From Aphrocallistes beatrix (taxonomy: Eukaryota > Porifera > Hexactinellida > Sceptrulophora > Aphrocallistidae), in the NCBI GenBank assembly GCA_963281255.1, contig OY725492.1, forward strand, positions 1,054,001 to 1,118,000: a stretch of 64,000 nucleotides of DNA, given 5' to 3'. The notes under the pieces were generated by a model. The model searched no databases. It worked only from the letters and a program-made list of their open reading frames with translations, and was not told where the DNA came from. Position numbers and translations under genes: made by a program. Shown one piece after another: positions 21,064 to 32,261 of the stretch (positions within the stretch are counted from its first letter, which is position 1; each line of letters begins with the position of its first letter).

Positions 21064-22440
21064 TATTTATATTAAGAAATTCGTACTCAGCAAGCATAGC
21101 CGAGAAAAACAAGGGGTCACTCGATATGGTTTACACCAAATTTGGAGATCGGAATTTTTACATTCCAGGCTGTTGCTAGGGAGGGCCCAAATTTTTTACT
21201 CAAAATATAGTCAATATATATATCAAATTGCCGGAAATTTGATGCTGAGCATGAATATGACAATAAAAAACTGATTTGCAATCATTTGAAATGTTAAACT
21301 CTGTTTTCAAAACCGGCGATGGGGTCAACGACGGGGTCGTGGCAAACCACTTTCCGATACTCGGATTTCGGTAAACTTTTAGTATGTTACTCCTAAGACA
21401 TGATACAACGGAAAAATGCAATAAAACAATTTCTTGCAATTTTTTTGGGGTTGTGACTATTTGCTTCCTATTTTGACCTGACTAAAGTAAATATAAATAT
21501 TGTGGTTACATAATATTTTCAAAATGAATATTTAATCAACCCATGAATACAAAATATGTAATAATTATATAGTTGATAATAACAGTATTAATTTACCGGT
21601 TTTAGGATTGAATATACAAGCAATCCATGGTACTATTTCTTTGGTGACTACCATTGCCTTATGCATAGAATGCTATGATTGGATCTATGATCCAATATAA
21701 TAATATAGTTGCACAGTACTAAAATGAGTGCTGGTGTAGGGCAAACCGACAGTAAGTGGTGCACAAACCAGAGTTTAAAAGATATCGCCCTGAAATCTTT
21801 TGGGAAGTTGCGGACATATATGTAGATGTGCACCTACTCATACGATTTTCAATATACGTATGCTAAATCATCATCATCATTACGTAGCATTTTGTGATTT
21901 CATTCCTTTGCTTATTGTACAAAAACTAGAAGAGCTAGAAACTTGAGATCGGTAACACTGGTGAAATATGAGGCCCTCTAAAACCCATTTTATTCCTACA
22001 TCTATCGGACATAGGATCTCTGAGCAATTTGCGGTTAAAGATTTTGTCGCGTCATCATCGCCTAATTTTAATGATAAATGCCTATTAGAACTAAATTTTA
22101 ATAGTTTGAGATAAACAATTGTTCAATAAAGTGTTGAATATAGATGTTTTAACAAAATTATCTTAATTAATTGTGCCTACGTCATCATAATGACACATCA
22201 GTAATTATAAATGGTTTATAAAGTTAAAATGATATGAAATAGAAATAAACATATATTGTAGAAAGTGTTCAGTGTAGATGACTATGCAAAACTATCTAAT
22301 TAATTATGCTGTCGTCATGATGATACAGTCAAAATTTACATCCACAATTTTAATCCAATTGATGTAAGAAAAGCGGCTCACAGACGGGCTAGAAGTGTGT
22401 TTATTGCTTATTTTGTATCTATCTAATACAAACGCGAATC
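21064..22440. other. No recognised gene
   Basis: AT-rich sequence with only short open frames and no domain or repeat I can name. Confidence 0.4.
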
Positions 22441-23950
22441 AAACTCTAACCATGAGCTCGCGAGGAAGACCCCGTACAAGACCTCGAACCCAACCCTATT
22501 CAACAGAAAGACGACTCACGTCGCCTCCACCCTCGGAGAACCAGATAGCCTACGCTAGCTTGAATCCACTACCGAGGGATTCATATCCTTTCTTCGACTC
22601 AGCTCTCAAGCTAGCCGAAACCCAAAGCCTCCCACCCACGATAGTCCCAGAAGATGAACTCACTCCGGAATTGTCCGAGAAGCCGCTTCCCTTTGACTTG
22701 TTAACCAACTTACCGATACGTTTATTGCAGCCTTCCTTGAGATGACAAACCAATCCGTTCCAGAATCCTTGCATTATATTCAGAAACGACTACGCCCTTC
22801 CAGGATAAAGCCTACTCACTAGGCTTATTACCCCTTCTCCTACCTGATGGAGATAAAGAAATCTGGGTCAACCAAAATCCAACAAAATCGAATTCCACTC
22901 CCCTCCTCAAACACTCAGTCTATCTTAAACTTACCGAGACCATTTGCTACATTATGAACAAAGCAGACATCAACCGCATCGAACTAACCCCAAACATTTT
23001 GACAGCACTATTAATATGTCAGCTGTCTACCCACCCATTGATTATCAACCTTCCTCAAGGACCTAAAGCCATTCCTTGTGCCCAAATTGCCGGAACTCAA
23101 GCCTCGTAGAAAGACCCAACCAAGACCCCATCCACGTGTAAACCCAATCCCCGACGCCCAACTACCATGCACCCATTGTGTAAACAACTCTATCATCTTC
23201 GCAGGGGTAAAAGCTAAACATGCCGATACCGTTGCACTCACAATTGCGAAAAAAGCCTTGAAGAAATCGCTGCCCTACTCCCCAGAGCATGCCATAAACC
23301 CTTCACCGACCTATATCGGGAAATCACATGTGGAAAACCATTTCACTCCGAGAAAGCAGGCTGTCCACTCTCTGCTTCTCGCAACAAAGAAGCATCCTTC
23401 TACGACGTTGTTTCTACTCGTCTCCCTCTTGAAGGAAGGCAACAACTCCAAAGAGCAGTAACCACGACTTGCAAAGTTTACTCCATCTGCAAGCACGCGG
23501 ACAAAACTGAGCCGCTAGTAACGCCAATAAACACTTCCCTCAACGCCTCTGTCACATGACTGACCTCAGCTACCCAAACCCCTTGAACCTATGAGCAAAG
23601 CTCGCTCCAGAAAACCGCAGGCACTTCCTTGTGGTCCAACCATTCCCCATATTTCAAGCCATCTGCCCCACTCGCCTCAGCCGAACTGAATTTTCAGTAG
23701 TGCACCGGACGCGCAGGGCCAATCCCGGGGCACTCCTTGCCTCCACCACATTCATTACCAAAACCATTCTTGTCCAATATGTAAACACCTAACAACACCT
23801 CAAGACAAGTATCTCCATCACCACCGTTTGTTTAGCAAGAACATGCCAAAAACATTAATCCACCTGCCAGAATTATTTCCAACATGGGATAAAAAAGAAA
23901 TGGCCTAGCTATTATCCAAACTGAAACCTTACAGAGAATCTACCATATCT
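22441..23950 (+). pseudogene. Unrecognised GC-richer coding relic
   Basis: Base composition here changes sharply (C-rich codons, few A/T runs), and coding-like sequence runs in several + frames. It opens with an Arg/Pro-rich stretch from ATG 22453 (MSSRGRPRTRPRTQPYS), continues with Leu-rich sequence (LSTHPLIINLPQGPKAIP), and later has Cys/His-containing segments (LPCTHCVNN and CGKPFHSEKAGCPL). The look is that of an old mobile-element protein. I cannot assign the family. It is broken in several places. Its neighbour on the opposite strand is a LINE fragment. Confidence 0.4.
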
Positions 23951-24147
23951 ACCTAGAGCCCTTCGAAACCATCAGCCCCACAATATCCACGAATCTATTC
24001 CACCAGATTAGGAAAAGCTCATTGACATAAACCCAGACTTGAAATGAATAGCGTAAGACGATCGCCCACCCAGCTTCTATTTTAAAGTAAAAGCACATAA
24101 AAGCAACTTCCCTGCCCGAATAACAGACATACAAGAGGCTATTACAA

Positions 24148-24590
24148 TCAAGAGTAATCAAGACGAGATGTGAACAAGGCATTAACGAGAGTTTCACAGA
24201 CTCGCTTGAAGAGTGACTTTCTAGTACGCCGGATGTTATATATGTAGTAATCGGGCTTAAAAGAAAGATATACCTGAACATTGTCGGCATAGCAGTGCAT
24301 GCTGTGGATGTGGGATCTAATAAGTTCGAAAAGAGGACAGGTATAGAGGCTAAAGAGAAGCAGACCAAGACAAGAACCCTGAGGAACTCCGTGGTGAACC
24401 GGGATATTGGAAGAATTAGGACCCTTAATCGAGACGAATTGAGTCCTATCAGAGAGGTAAGATTCAAACCAGGACAGAGAATAGTCACACATCCCGAAAT
24501 GAGGCTGGAGACGATTGCGTAAGATGGTATGGTCGATGGTGTCGAAGGCTGAACTAAGATCAAGAAGAACCAGAAGGGATACGTGTTGGT
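24148..24590 (-). mobile_element. LINE (non-LTR) reverse-transcriptase fragment
   Basis: The minus strand encodes LLVLLDLSSAFDTIDH, LSWFESYLSDRTQFVSI, HHGVPQGSCLGLLLFSLYT and MHCYADNVQVYLSF. These are RT blocks of a non-LTR retrotransposon of the Jockey/CR1/Rex1-like group. The catalytic YADD box reads YADN, which would abolish activity. After YLSFKPD the sequence jumps to YYIYNIRRTRKSLF and VCETLVNALFTSRLDY, so roughly 100 residues of thumb-side sequence are deleted. No endonuclease or 3' tail was found. At its 5' side it abuts a truncated R1 copy. Confidence 0.85.
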
Positions 24591-24600
24591 GATTCATGCT

Positions 24601-25026
24601 GAGGCGCCCTTTGGGCGCGTGGGGTTGCATTGATTAATTATAAGAGGAGTAACATCTCTAAATACTTTTGTCCTACTGTTCTACTCGATATCGCACGAAA
24701 AATCACCAAAATTTATCAAATTTTAAAATTTTGATGAGTAATGATGACGTCATAACAAAGTGATGAGTCATCATTTTTCGATGATAGTTGCATCATATGT
24801 GTGGTATGTTAGTATACAGATTCTATTAAAAGTTCAGCTTTCTATCTCCTATAATGGATGTGTTATGCTCGAATAACTGTAGTGCTTAACTTTTAAAAAT
24901 GTGACAATGACGTCATATTTCCATTTTGCTCTGAGCTCAGAACTTAGTGGGGCCATAGCCAAAAGACTCCCACATGCCAAAAATTAGCTTTCTGCGCCCG
25001 GCAGTTTCTTCAATCAATTCGTTACA
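24601..25026 (+). repeat. R1 repeat lacking its GC-rich head
   Basis: It starts within the second hairpin (GAGGCGCCCTTTGGGCGC) and ends CAATTCGTTACA. The ACAAGCGCGC head is missing at the junction with the LINE fragment. Confidence 0.85.
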
Positions 25027-25109
25027 TGGTATCAACGTAGTGCAATAAATATCAAGGTTTACAAATCCATTACTTGAAGTAATTACATAAAAAGGTGAAA
25101 AGGGTGATG

Positions 25110-25318
25110 ATCGTTCTAGACAGGTAGTGGCCGTTATAGACAGGTGATGGCCGTTATACACAGTTTAGGGTCAATAAGGGACTACAAACGGGTGACCGCG
25201 TTGAGCAGATGATCACTATATACAGGCAATATTATGGAATTTCAGACGGGACTGTTCATTAGTGACCCCTATAGACAGGTGACCGTTATATAGAGTGGCC
25301 GTTGTAGCAGGTTCGACT
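25110..25318. mobile_element. pogo-type MITE remnant
   Basis: Repeated GGTGACCGTTATA and GGCCGTTGTAGCAGGTTCG blocks, ending GTTCGACT next to ATA. This resembles pogo/Tigger-like ends (CAGTCGAACCTG). Left end unclear. Confidence 0.5.
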
Positions 25319-25321
25319 ATA

Positions 25322-25600
25322 TATACAGTCCCCGGACAAAAGTATTCGACCACCACAGAAACCGCCATACAAATAGTATTAAAGTGGGTCTATTCATGAA
25401 GGATAAGTTATCAAACTGTAATGAATACTCTATTTTTTAGTTCAAATTCGTAAACTACACATTCTAATTATTCATAATTGATAGCTTCAGCTTAATTACT
25501 AACTCCCAAGTGAATAAATATCAACATTTGCTACTTGATACTACTTGTCCCAAGTCACAGCCATTATATATGATGGCGTTTAGTGACACAGAGTGGCATA
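25322..25600. mobile_element. Possible Tc1-type element end
   Basis: TACAGTCCCCGGACAAAAGT at 25323 followed by ATTCGACCACC resembles Tc1-like MITE ends seen at 58241 and 56342. No right end was identified. Confidence 0.4.
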
Positions 25601-25617
25601 GGTTGATAATTTTCTTC

Positions 25618-25735
25618 ATAAGAATATATACTAACATACTTAATATATGATGCAACTATCATCAAAAAGTGATGACTCATCACTTTGTTATGACGTCATC
25701 ATTACTCATCAAAATTTTAAAGATTGAACACGATT
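25618..25735 (-). repeat. R1 fragment next to the GPCR acceptor
   Basis: Reverse R1 middle part, with CATCAAAAAGTGATGACTCA, TGACGTCATCATTACTC and ATCAAAATTTTAAAGATTGA. It ends about 30 bp upstream of the GPCR 3' splice site, so intron insertions reach almost to the branch-point zone. Confidence 0.8.
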
Positions 25736-25768
25736 GTGTAATCATTATAATTATAATTATTTACTTAG

Positions 25769-27742
25769 GTGCTCAATGAGACAATGCCTAAGTTCTCTGG
25801 TGACATCATCATCATTGTAGACATTCTGGACAGCACAGTTGATGCCACTGCTCAATCGAATCAGAGTGAAGTTATCGTGACTAAGACGATACAAGTTATT
25901 GATGTTCTGACCAACTCTTCTCAACTGCAACTTTTAAACCAAACTCAACAGAGTTCTGGAGTAGTTCAGAAAATATTAGGTTTGCTTGATGCACAAGCTC
26001 AAGTTCTCGCAGTTAATCGCAGCATGGATGTACGTCTGAACGAATCCCAAAATGTCTTCTTCGAAACTAAAACAATAAAGCAGGATCAAGTTGGAGATGT
26101 AGTATTAACTGCAGATAATATACAAAGTGATGGGCAACCGCCACCCAGTGTGACTATTCCGGTGCAGAATATCGCGGGTGAGAATGGAAAAATGAGTGTT
26201 TCCGTAGTTGTTCTGAGAAATATTGCAAATTTAATCACTTCCTTCGCGGACAAGATTACATTAGGCACGAGAGGTTTGAAATTGAGTTCTTTTTCAAATT
26301 TTGAGATTGTCACTCCAGTTGTATCTGTGCAGATATTTAATGATGAAAAACTCATCACTACCAATTCTAACAATACGCTAGTCACCTTAAACTTACCATT
26401 AGAGTTATCACGGATTATATATTCGGATAATTTCTATAGACCCACATGTCTTTTCCTCGCTAATGCAACTAGTAACAATCCGAAATGGCGAGACGAAGGT
26501 ATACGTAATGTTTCATCGACGGAAGTAACTGCTGATAATGTATTGACATGCAATTCTGGCCACTCGACAGCTTTTGTTGTTCTAATCGGAATAAACAACT
26601 TGGAGGATCAAACCTTTGTACTAAATATCCTCTCTTATTTGGGTTGCTCTGTTTCTATCGTCTGTCTATTGCTGAGTATCGCCATATATCTCCTATTCGG
26701 ATTTAAACTTTTGAGGAAAATATATCACTTTGCTCATTTCCAATTGTCCTTCTCTCTATTGCTGCTCTACATAGCATTTCTGTTTGGCGTGGAGCTCGCC
26801 TACGTTGACGTATGGTTCTACATTCCTTGTAAAATGGTGACGGTTTTAATAGAGTATCTCTTGCTAGTCGTGTTCTTATGGATGTTGTTAGAGGGAGTAG
26901 TTATCCTTATTATGGTCATATGGCCTTTCCATATATTTAACTGGAAGCATTTCTTAACTTTCTTTTGTGTGGCTTGGTTGATACCTCTCCTGTATGTAAT
27001 TCCTTTTATACCATTTTTCCACAACTTCTACCTTTCCCCGCCTATTTCTAGCAACGTCTCTTTTGGCGCCAATTACTGCTGGCTGCATTCAGATGTAAAT
27101 ACGCACATAATATACTCAGTCACTGTCCCCATAGCTTTGATCATTCTCATTAATTTGATCATAATAACTATCGTAATTGTTCGTTACATTCTATTGGTTG
27201 CGAAACAGAGGAGTTTATCTAAATTCCATCGAGTCCAGAAAACTGCGTTACGTCTGTTAAGATTGATTCTTGTGTTATTTCCAGTTTTAGGATTTGGCTG
27301 GGCATTCGGGTTATTGGCGGTTTACTTTAACCGTGTTGTTTTTGCTTGGATGTTCACGATTCTGTGTAGCTTCCAGGGTTTAAGCATTTTGATATTTGTT
27401 CTATTGTTGCGTCGTGATATCCAAAAGTCCATTGTGAAGAAACTCAATCTCAAGTCACACTTCTCTACTTTACAGTTCCGTCTTTCTGAACTCTCTAAAC
27501 AGATCCGTACTAAAGATAATGTTAATAGCCAGCAAGCTGACATTGACATTCCGAATTCTGAACTTGATTTAGATTCTCCTCCTTCTGTTATCATGAATGT
27601 AAATTGGCGCGACGAGATTGAAGAGCTAGAACTCACGAATCAGTTACTAAAGATGGACCTGATGTTTTACGAAGGCATACTTCAGAACGAGTTGGTTCAA
27701 GATGTTCAGGAATGGAATGTTAATCCATCTTATCACTTTTGA
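25769..27742 (+). CDS. Adhesion GPCR: GAIN domain, GPS, seven-transmembrane region and tail (last exon)
   Basis: This exon starts directly after TTACTTAG in phase 0 and encodes 657 residues to TGA. Residues 1-226 are GAIN-like. The GPS lies at about 227-268 (PTCLFLA, PKW, LTCNSGHST), with the likely self-cleavage point in H265-S266/T267; the usual Leu is Ser. The tethered-agonist stretch TAFVVLIG follows. Transmembrane helices: about 281-310, 318-344, 353-384 (Cys354), 392-418, 447-478, 491-520 and 523-548. Family B2 hallmarks: CWLH in loop 2 (Cys437), LFPVLGFGWAFGLL in helix 6 and CSFQGLSILIF in helix 7. The cytoplasmic tail (549-657) is acidic with a possible coiled coil (EIEELELTNQLLKMD). 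It joins the HormR exon at 2927-3324. Intact. Ligand unknown. Confidence 0.93.
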   Translation: MLNETMPKFSGDIIIIVDILDSTVDATAQSNQSEVIVTKTIQVIDVLTNSSQLQLLNQTQQSSGVVQKILGLLDAQAQVLAVNRSMDVRLNESQNVFFETKTIKQDQVGDVVLTADNIQSDGQPPPSVTIPVQNIAGENGKMSVSVVVLRNIANLITSFADKITLGTRGLKLSSFSNFEIVTPVVSVQIFNDEKLITTNSNNTLVTLNLPLELSRIIYSDNFYRPTCLFLANATSNNPKWRDEGIRNVSSTEVTADNVLTCNSGHSTAFVVLIGINNLEDQTFVLNILSYLGCSVSIVCLLLSIAIYLLFGFKLLRKIYHFAHFQLSFSLLLLYIAFLFGVELAYVDVWFYIPCKMVTVLIEYLLLVVFLWMLLEGVVILIMVIWPFHIFNWKHFLTFFCVAWLIPLLYVIPFIPFFHNFYLSPPISSNVSFGANYCWLHSDVNTHIIYSVTVPIALIILINLIIITIVIVRYILLVAKQRSLSKFHRVQKTALRLLRLILVLFPVLGFGWAFGLLAVYFNRVVFAWMFTILCSFQGLSILIFVLLLRRDIQKSIVKKLNLKSHFSTLQFRLSELSKQIRTKDNVNSQQADIDIPNSELDLDSPPSVIMNVNWRDEIEELELTNQLLKMDLMFYEGILQNELVQDVQEWNVNPSYHF

Positions 27743-29090
27743 CGATAAAATAACTGTAATGGAGTAACAGAATTGAATTTGTAGAGGATTTACCTATCTT
27801 TTTATTTTAAATCTTTTTCCCTTACATTTTTGTAGAATCACTTTTCTAAAGTATTTATAGGTTTTCAAACCATTATCAATTTATTATCTATCACTTTTAT
27901 TGTCATTTATTAAAATTATTTCTAACAAAGTGGAGAATAGATACTATACTATCCTTTGCACCTAAAATAAGTTTTCTGGGTAGTGTGCCGATCAAAATAG
28001 TGCCTTTGAATAATTTATACAATAATATTAATAGAACTTTGAATATCAAGATCGATGATATGACAAATGTTCACCACCTCCACTGCCAATCACTATATAT
28101 TTCACAAGAAATTTCTATTATGCCTTTCAACATTTCAATCCTGAAAGGAAACTCAAACACCTACTTCACAAATTCCTTCAATTAGCTAAAAGTAAAGTAA
28201 AGGGAGCAGTGTAACCACATAAGGAACATCATGTGCCTGCCCCTTGTACCAGAGCATGTAGGAATGTACACACTGTACCTAACAATGAATCATCAGGCCT
28301 GTCAATGCAAAATTGATCCTGAATAAACCTGATAAGGGTAACTATGGCTGCCAATTTTGATCCGGAGGACCAACTTGCCAAATTTGAAATAAACGGACTG
28401 TTCTGGCCGCCAAAGCTAGTCCCTAGGACCAGTTTTGATCGCCAATTTTGGTCCGAGTCCCATTTCTTATGCGTAATTAAATTAGAAGCACAAGTAAATA
28501 TAAATGCTAATTCAATACTACGACCCACAATAACCCCGATTTTCCGGATCTTGGACGGTTGTGTTGAGAAACGGAATTTGGGTAGCACGATGGGTTCGGA
28601 TAATCAAGGTTTTACTGACTGATTAAGGCAAGTAGTAAGTATGGAGAAGTCCCAAGAATGGCAATCTATTAGATCCTTCGTGATTGATTGTAATGTCACC
28701 ACATCACATGCCTTTTCGAGTAAAATAAGTGGTATTTTCTTCAAATTTTTTGCTTAAATCATTATTTTTACCCAGTAGGAAATAGAAATGAAGAACAAGA
28801 GCTTCTGTTACACACTCGAGGATATACTGTATAAATTCGAGAAACAGTGTAGGAATAATTCCAGGTGAATCTCAACTCAGGACACTCCCCACTTGGTACA
28901 TAGTGTTTGTCTATTTAGTCGAAATAAACTCAAAATATAATCACTTGTATTAACTATAAAAGTACAGGAATAAGTATAGAACTTAAACTTAGTAAATTGT
29001 TGCAAGACCATAATGGAAACCATGTTTGGAACAATTTTGATGTCAAAGTACAAAAGACAATTCAAAAGAAATGCAAAAAACACAATTAAA
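27743..29090. other. GPCR 3' UTR, then sequence with no recognised gene
   Basis: No AATAAA is close to the stop; an ATTAAA variant lies near 27909. Between 28200 and 29090 I see no gene. A few tens of bases near 28340-28460 repeat CCAATTTTGRTCCG without clear element borders. Confidence 0.4.
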
Positions 29091-29099
29091 TCCTTACTC

Positions 29100-30163
29100 A
29101 TAGCCTTCTCTAATAATGCCTCACAGTAGACTGAAAATCATGGACTAGGGATGAAGTAGTAGCCGAATGGATTAATACACGATTAGCCTAAAATCGTTAA
29201 CCATGCAGAATAGGCATTAAGAATGTATTACCAGCATATATAAACATGGTATCAAAGTACATATATCCGTTGGAAAAAATTCGATTAGTCATCATATCAT
29301 TGCGCAACAGGTCATTCTAAAGACAATTTTAGCGATTTTCTAAGTTGTTTTAACTCTATTTCTAAATGGTATTAAGGTGTGATTTTTGTGTAGAACCAAG
29401 ATTAGTACGAGTTGATTTGAAAAGTTTGGAAATTTTCATTGGAATGTTGTTACATTCCTACGTTGCTATGGTAAAGCATTTTGGTCAGTTTGGGCCATTT
29501 CGTACAAACTGTAGTAGCTAGATCTTCAAATGCGACCGTGTTTGATAGGCAATGGCCTACTTCCTATTAGGTGATAATACAACTTGAACTTCTAAATTCA
29601 ACGAGTTTTGAGTTATGGGTTGATTTTAAGAATGTGACCAAAACACTAAATTGTCGCATAACTCTATAGCCTGTAAATTTAAAAGTTTAAATTGTATTAT
29701 TACCCAATAGGAAGTAGCCAATTGCCTATCGAACACGATCAAATTTGAAGATCTAGCTGCTACAGTTTGCACGAAATGGCCCAAACTGACCAAAATGCTT
29801 TACCATAGCAACGCAGGAATGTAACAACATTCCATTGAAAAATTCCAAACTTTCCAAATCAACTCGTACTAATCTTGGTTCTACACAAAAATTATACCTT
29901 AATAACATTTAGAAGTTGGCTTAAAACGGCTTAGAAAATTGCCAAAATCGTGCTTAGAATGACCAGTTGCGCAATGATATGATGACTAATCGAAATTTTG
30001 ACAACGGATATATGTTATTGATGCCATGTTTATATATGCTGGTAATACATTCTTAATGCCTATCCTACATGGTTGACGATTTTAGGCCAATCGTGTATTA
30101 ATCCATTCGGCTATTACCGCATCCTTGGTTATTTTACTGTGAGGCATTATTAGAGTAGGCTAT
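29100..30163. mobile_element. R2 fold-back element, full length (Mutator-like)
   Basis: Ends ATAGCCTTCTCTAATAATG and CATTATTAGAGTAGGCTAT. The arms are inverted over most of their length (about 400 bp each) around a centre near 29630. The flanks TCCTTACTC and GCCTTACCA share CCTTAC, compatible with a decayed 9-bp duplication. No transposase inside. Confidence 0.8.
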
Positions 30164-30210
30164 GCCTTACCATTAAAACTCGATTAATGTATATTTATTT
30201 ATATATTTAT

Positions 30211-30622
30211 ACAAGCGCGCTTCGCTTGCTTTCGCTGCGCGGCTGGCTGACACTTTGTGCCCGCCTGCGGTCACATTGGTTAATGAAAAGGGAGATAACA
30301 TCTCTAAATACGTCTGTCCAAATGTTATAATCTATATCGCACGAAAAATCACCAAATTTGAATTTTTTCAATTTTTGATGAGTAATGATGACGTAATAAC
30401 AAAGTGATGAGTCATCAATTTTTGATGATAGTTATAGCATGTGTGAGGTATGTTAGTATACAGATTCTATTAAAATTTCACCCTTCTATCTCCAATAATG
30501 GCTGAGTTATGCTCGAATAACTGTGTTGTTTAACTTTTAAAATGTAACAATGACGTCATCAAGACGTCACATGCCAAAAATCAGCTTTCTGTGCCAGGAA
30601 GTTTCTTCAATCAATTCGTTAC
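30211..30622 (+). repeat. R1 repeat
   Basis: ACAAGCGCGCTTCGCTTGCT to CAATTCGTTACA, with a deletion in the 3' half (the second CRE core runs directly into CAAGACGTCACATGCC). Preceded by ATTAAAACTCGATTAATGT and followed at 30650 by a second copy of that motif. Confidence 0.88.
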
Positions 30623-30684
30623 AGAGTATATATATATATACATATCCTTACTATTAAAACTCGATTAATGTGTATGTGTGTATA

Positions 30685-31091
30685 TGTTGCAGGCGAAATG
30701 CGTTTCGTCTGAAATATTACGCGAAACGCGTTTCGCCTAGGCGGTGGGCGTTTCAATACAATCATGGGTAGTTAATATTGAAATAACGTAGCGTTTTTAA
30801 AGCAGAATTAGTCCAATTCAGGCTAAAAGTACCGTAATTTCACGTGAAATTTTCAAAAATCACCCCTTCAATTTCCCGGCCTTCGGTTAATATACAGTAA
30901 TTCAGTTAATATATAGTGAATAAATAAGGAAATGAAACATGATATAAGTCAGTTTGTTGTTTTTATTCGAAAATAGATTCAATCTCGTATCATTTCCTAA
31001 ATAATCATATATTAACTACACATGATTGTATTGAAACGCCCACCGCCTAGGCGAAACGCGTTTCGCGTTGAAACGCATTTCGCCTGCAACA
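30685..31091. mobile_element. Palindromic element with TGTTGCAGGCG termini
   Basis: Inverted arms of about 95 bp start TGTTGCAGGCGAAATGCG and end CGCATTTCGCCTGCAACA. They contain GCGAAACGCGTTTCGCCTAG and TTTCAATACAATCATG. The flanks are TATA on both sides, in a TA microsatellite, so target duplication length is uncertain. Superfamily not assigned. Confidence 0.8.
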
Positions 31092-31105
31092 TATATATAT
31101 ATATC

Positions 31106-31599
31106 TGTAACGAATTGATTGAAGAAACTGCCAGGCGGAGAAAGCTGATTTTTGGCATGTGGGAGTTTTTTGGCTATGGTTCCAGTAAGTTCTGAGCTCA
31201 GACAAAAAATGTCTGCTCATCATGGAATTATGACGTCATTGTCACATTTTTAAAAGTTAAGCAATACGGTTATTCGAACATAACTGAGTTATTATAGGGG
31301 ATAGAAGGCTGAAATTTTAATAGAATCTGTATACTAACATATCTCACATATGATGCAACTATCGTCAAAAAATGATGACTCATCACTTTGTTCGGGCGTC
31401 ATCATTACTCATCAAAATTTTAAAAATTGATAAAATTGGTGATTTTCGTGCGATATCGATTATAACAGTAGGACAGACGTATTTAGAGATGTTATTTCTC
31501 TTATAATTAATCAATGTGACCCCAGGCGCCCAAAGGGCGCCTCCGGCGGACACAAAGTGTCTGCCAGCCGCGCAAAGCAAGCAAGCGAAGCGCGCTTGT
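31106..31599 (-). repeat. R1 repeat, inverted
   Basis: TGTAACGAATTGATTGAAGA to AAGCGAAGCGCGCTTGTA. The first hairpin reads GGCGGACACAAAGTGTCTGCC, one changed pair (G-U type) compared with other copies. Confidence 0.9.
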
Positions 31600-31618
31600 A
31601 TATATCTATATATATATC

Positions 31619-32065
31619 TGTAACGAAATGATTGAAGAAACTGCCGGGCTTAGAAAGCTGACTTTTGGCATGTGGGAGTCTTTTGGCTATGGCTCCTGTA
31701 AGTTCTGAGTTCAGAGCAAAATGTCGACTCGTCATGGAATTATGACGTCATTGTCACATTTTTAAAAGTTAAGCAATACAGTTATTCGAGTGTAACTCAG
31801 TCATTATAGGAGATAGAAGGCTGAAATTTTACAGAATCTGTATATTAATATGTATCACATATGCTGCAACTATCATCAAAAAATGATGACTCATCACTTT
31901 GTTTTGACGTCATCATTACTCATCAAAATTTTAAAAATTGATAAATTTGGTGATCTTTCGTGGAATATCGATTATAACTGTATGACAGACCTATTTCGAG
32001 ATGTCATCTCCCTTTTAATTAATCAATGTGACCCCAGGCGACCGAAGGGAACCTCCGGCGGACAT
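31619..32065 (-). repeat. R1 repeat, inverted, head missing
   Basis: Starts TGTAACGAAATGATTGAAG and stops at CCTCCGGCGGACATTGATTA, where a second R1 piece begins. Confidence 0.85.
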
Positions 32066-32067
32066 TG

Positions 32068-32239
32068 ATTATTTGGTGATTTTTCGTGCGATATCGATTA
32101 TAACAGTAGGGCAGACGTATTTAGAGATGCTATCTCCCATATAATTAATCAATAGTGATTCCAGGCGCCCGCAGGCCGCCTCCGGCAGACGCAAAGTGTC
32201 CGCCAGCCGCGCAGCGCAAGCAAGCGAAGCGCGCTTGTA
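32068..32239 (-). repeat. R1 head fragment, inverted
   Basis: From TTTGGTGATTTTTCGTGCGA to AAGCGAAGCGCGCTTGT. It forms a direct run with the previous copy and abuts the 3' end of the NHL pseudogene. Confidence 0.85.
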
Positions 32240-32261
32240 CGCAGTTAAATATATAAAGCAG

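Larger units (their letters stand above)
3325..25768 (+). other. 22.4-kb intron of the adhesion GPCR
   Basis: The inferred intron has donor CAA|GTAAGT at 3325 and acceptor TTACTTAG at 25761-25768. Both sides are phase 0, and protein architecture (HormR then GAIN) continues across it. Nearly all of it is accounted for by transposons, the Ginger1-type gene, a THAP relic and a LINE fragment. Splicing across it is inferred, not observed. Confidence 0.6.

Noticed and set aside
22550-22774. Minus frame opposite the GC-richer relic
   Set aside because: Antisense shadow; the + strand shows better composition and protein-like order.
24295-24522. 75-codon + frame
   Set aside because: It is the antisense shadow of the LINE reverse-transcriptase fragment.
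28344-28622. 92-codon + frame and its minus partner
   Set aside because: No recognisable domain, and internal short repeats explain the open frames.
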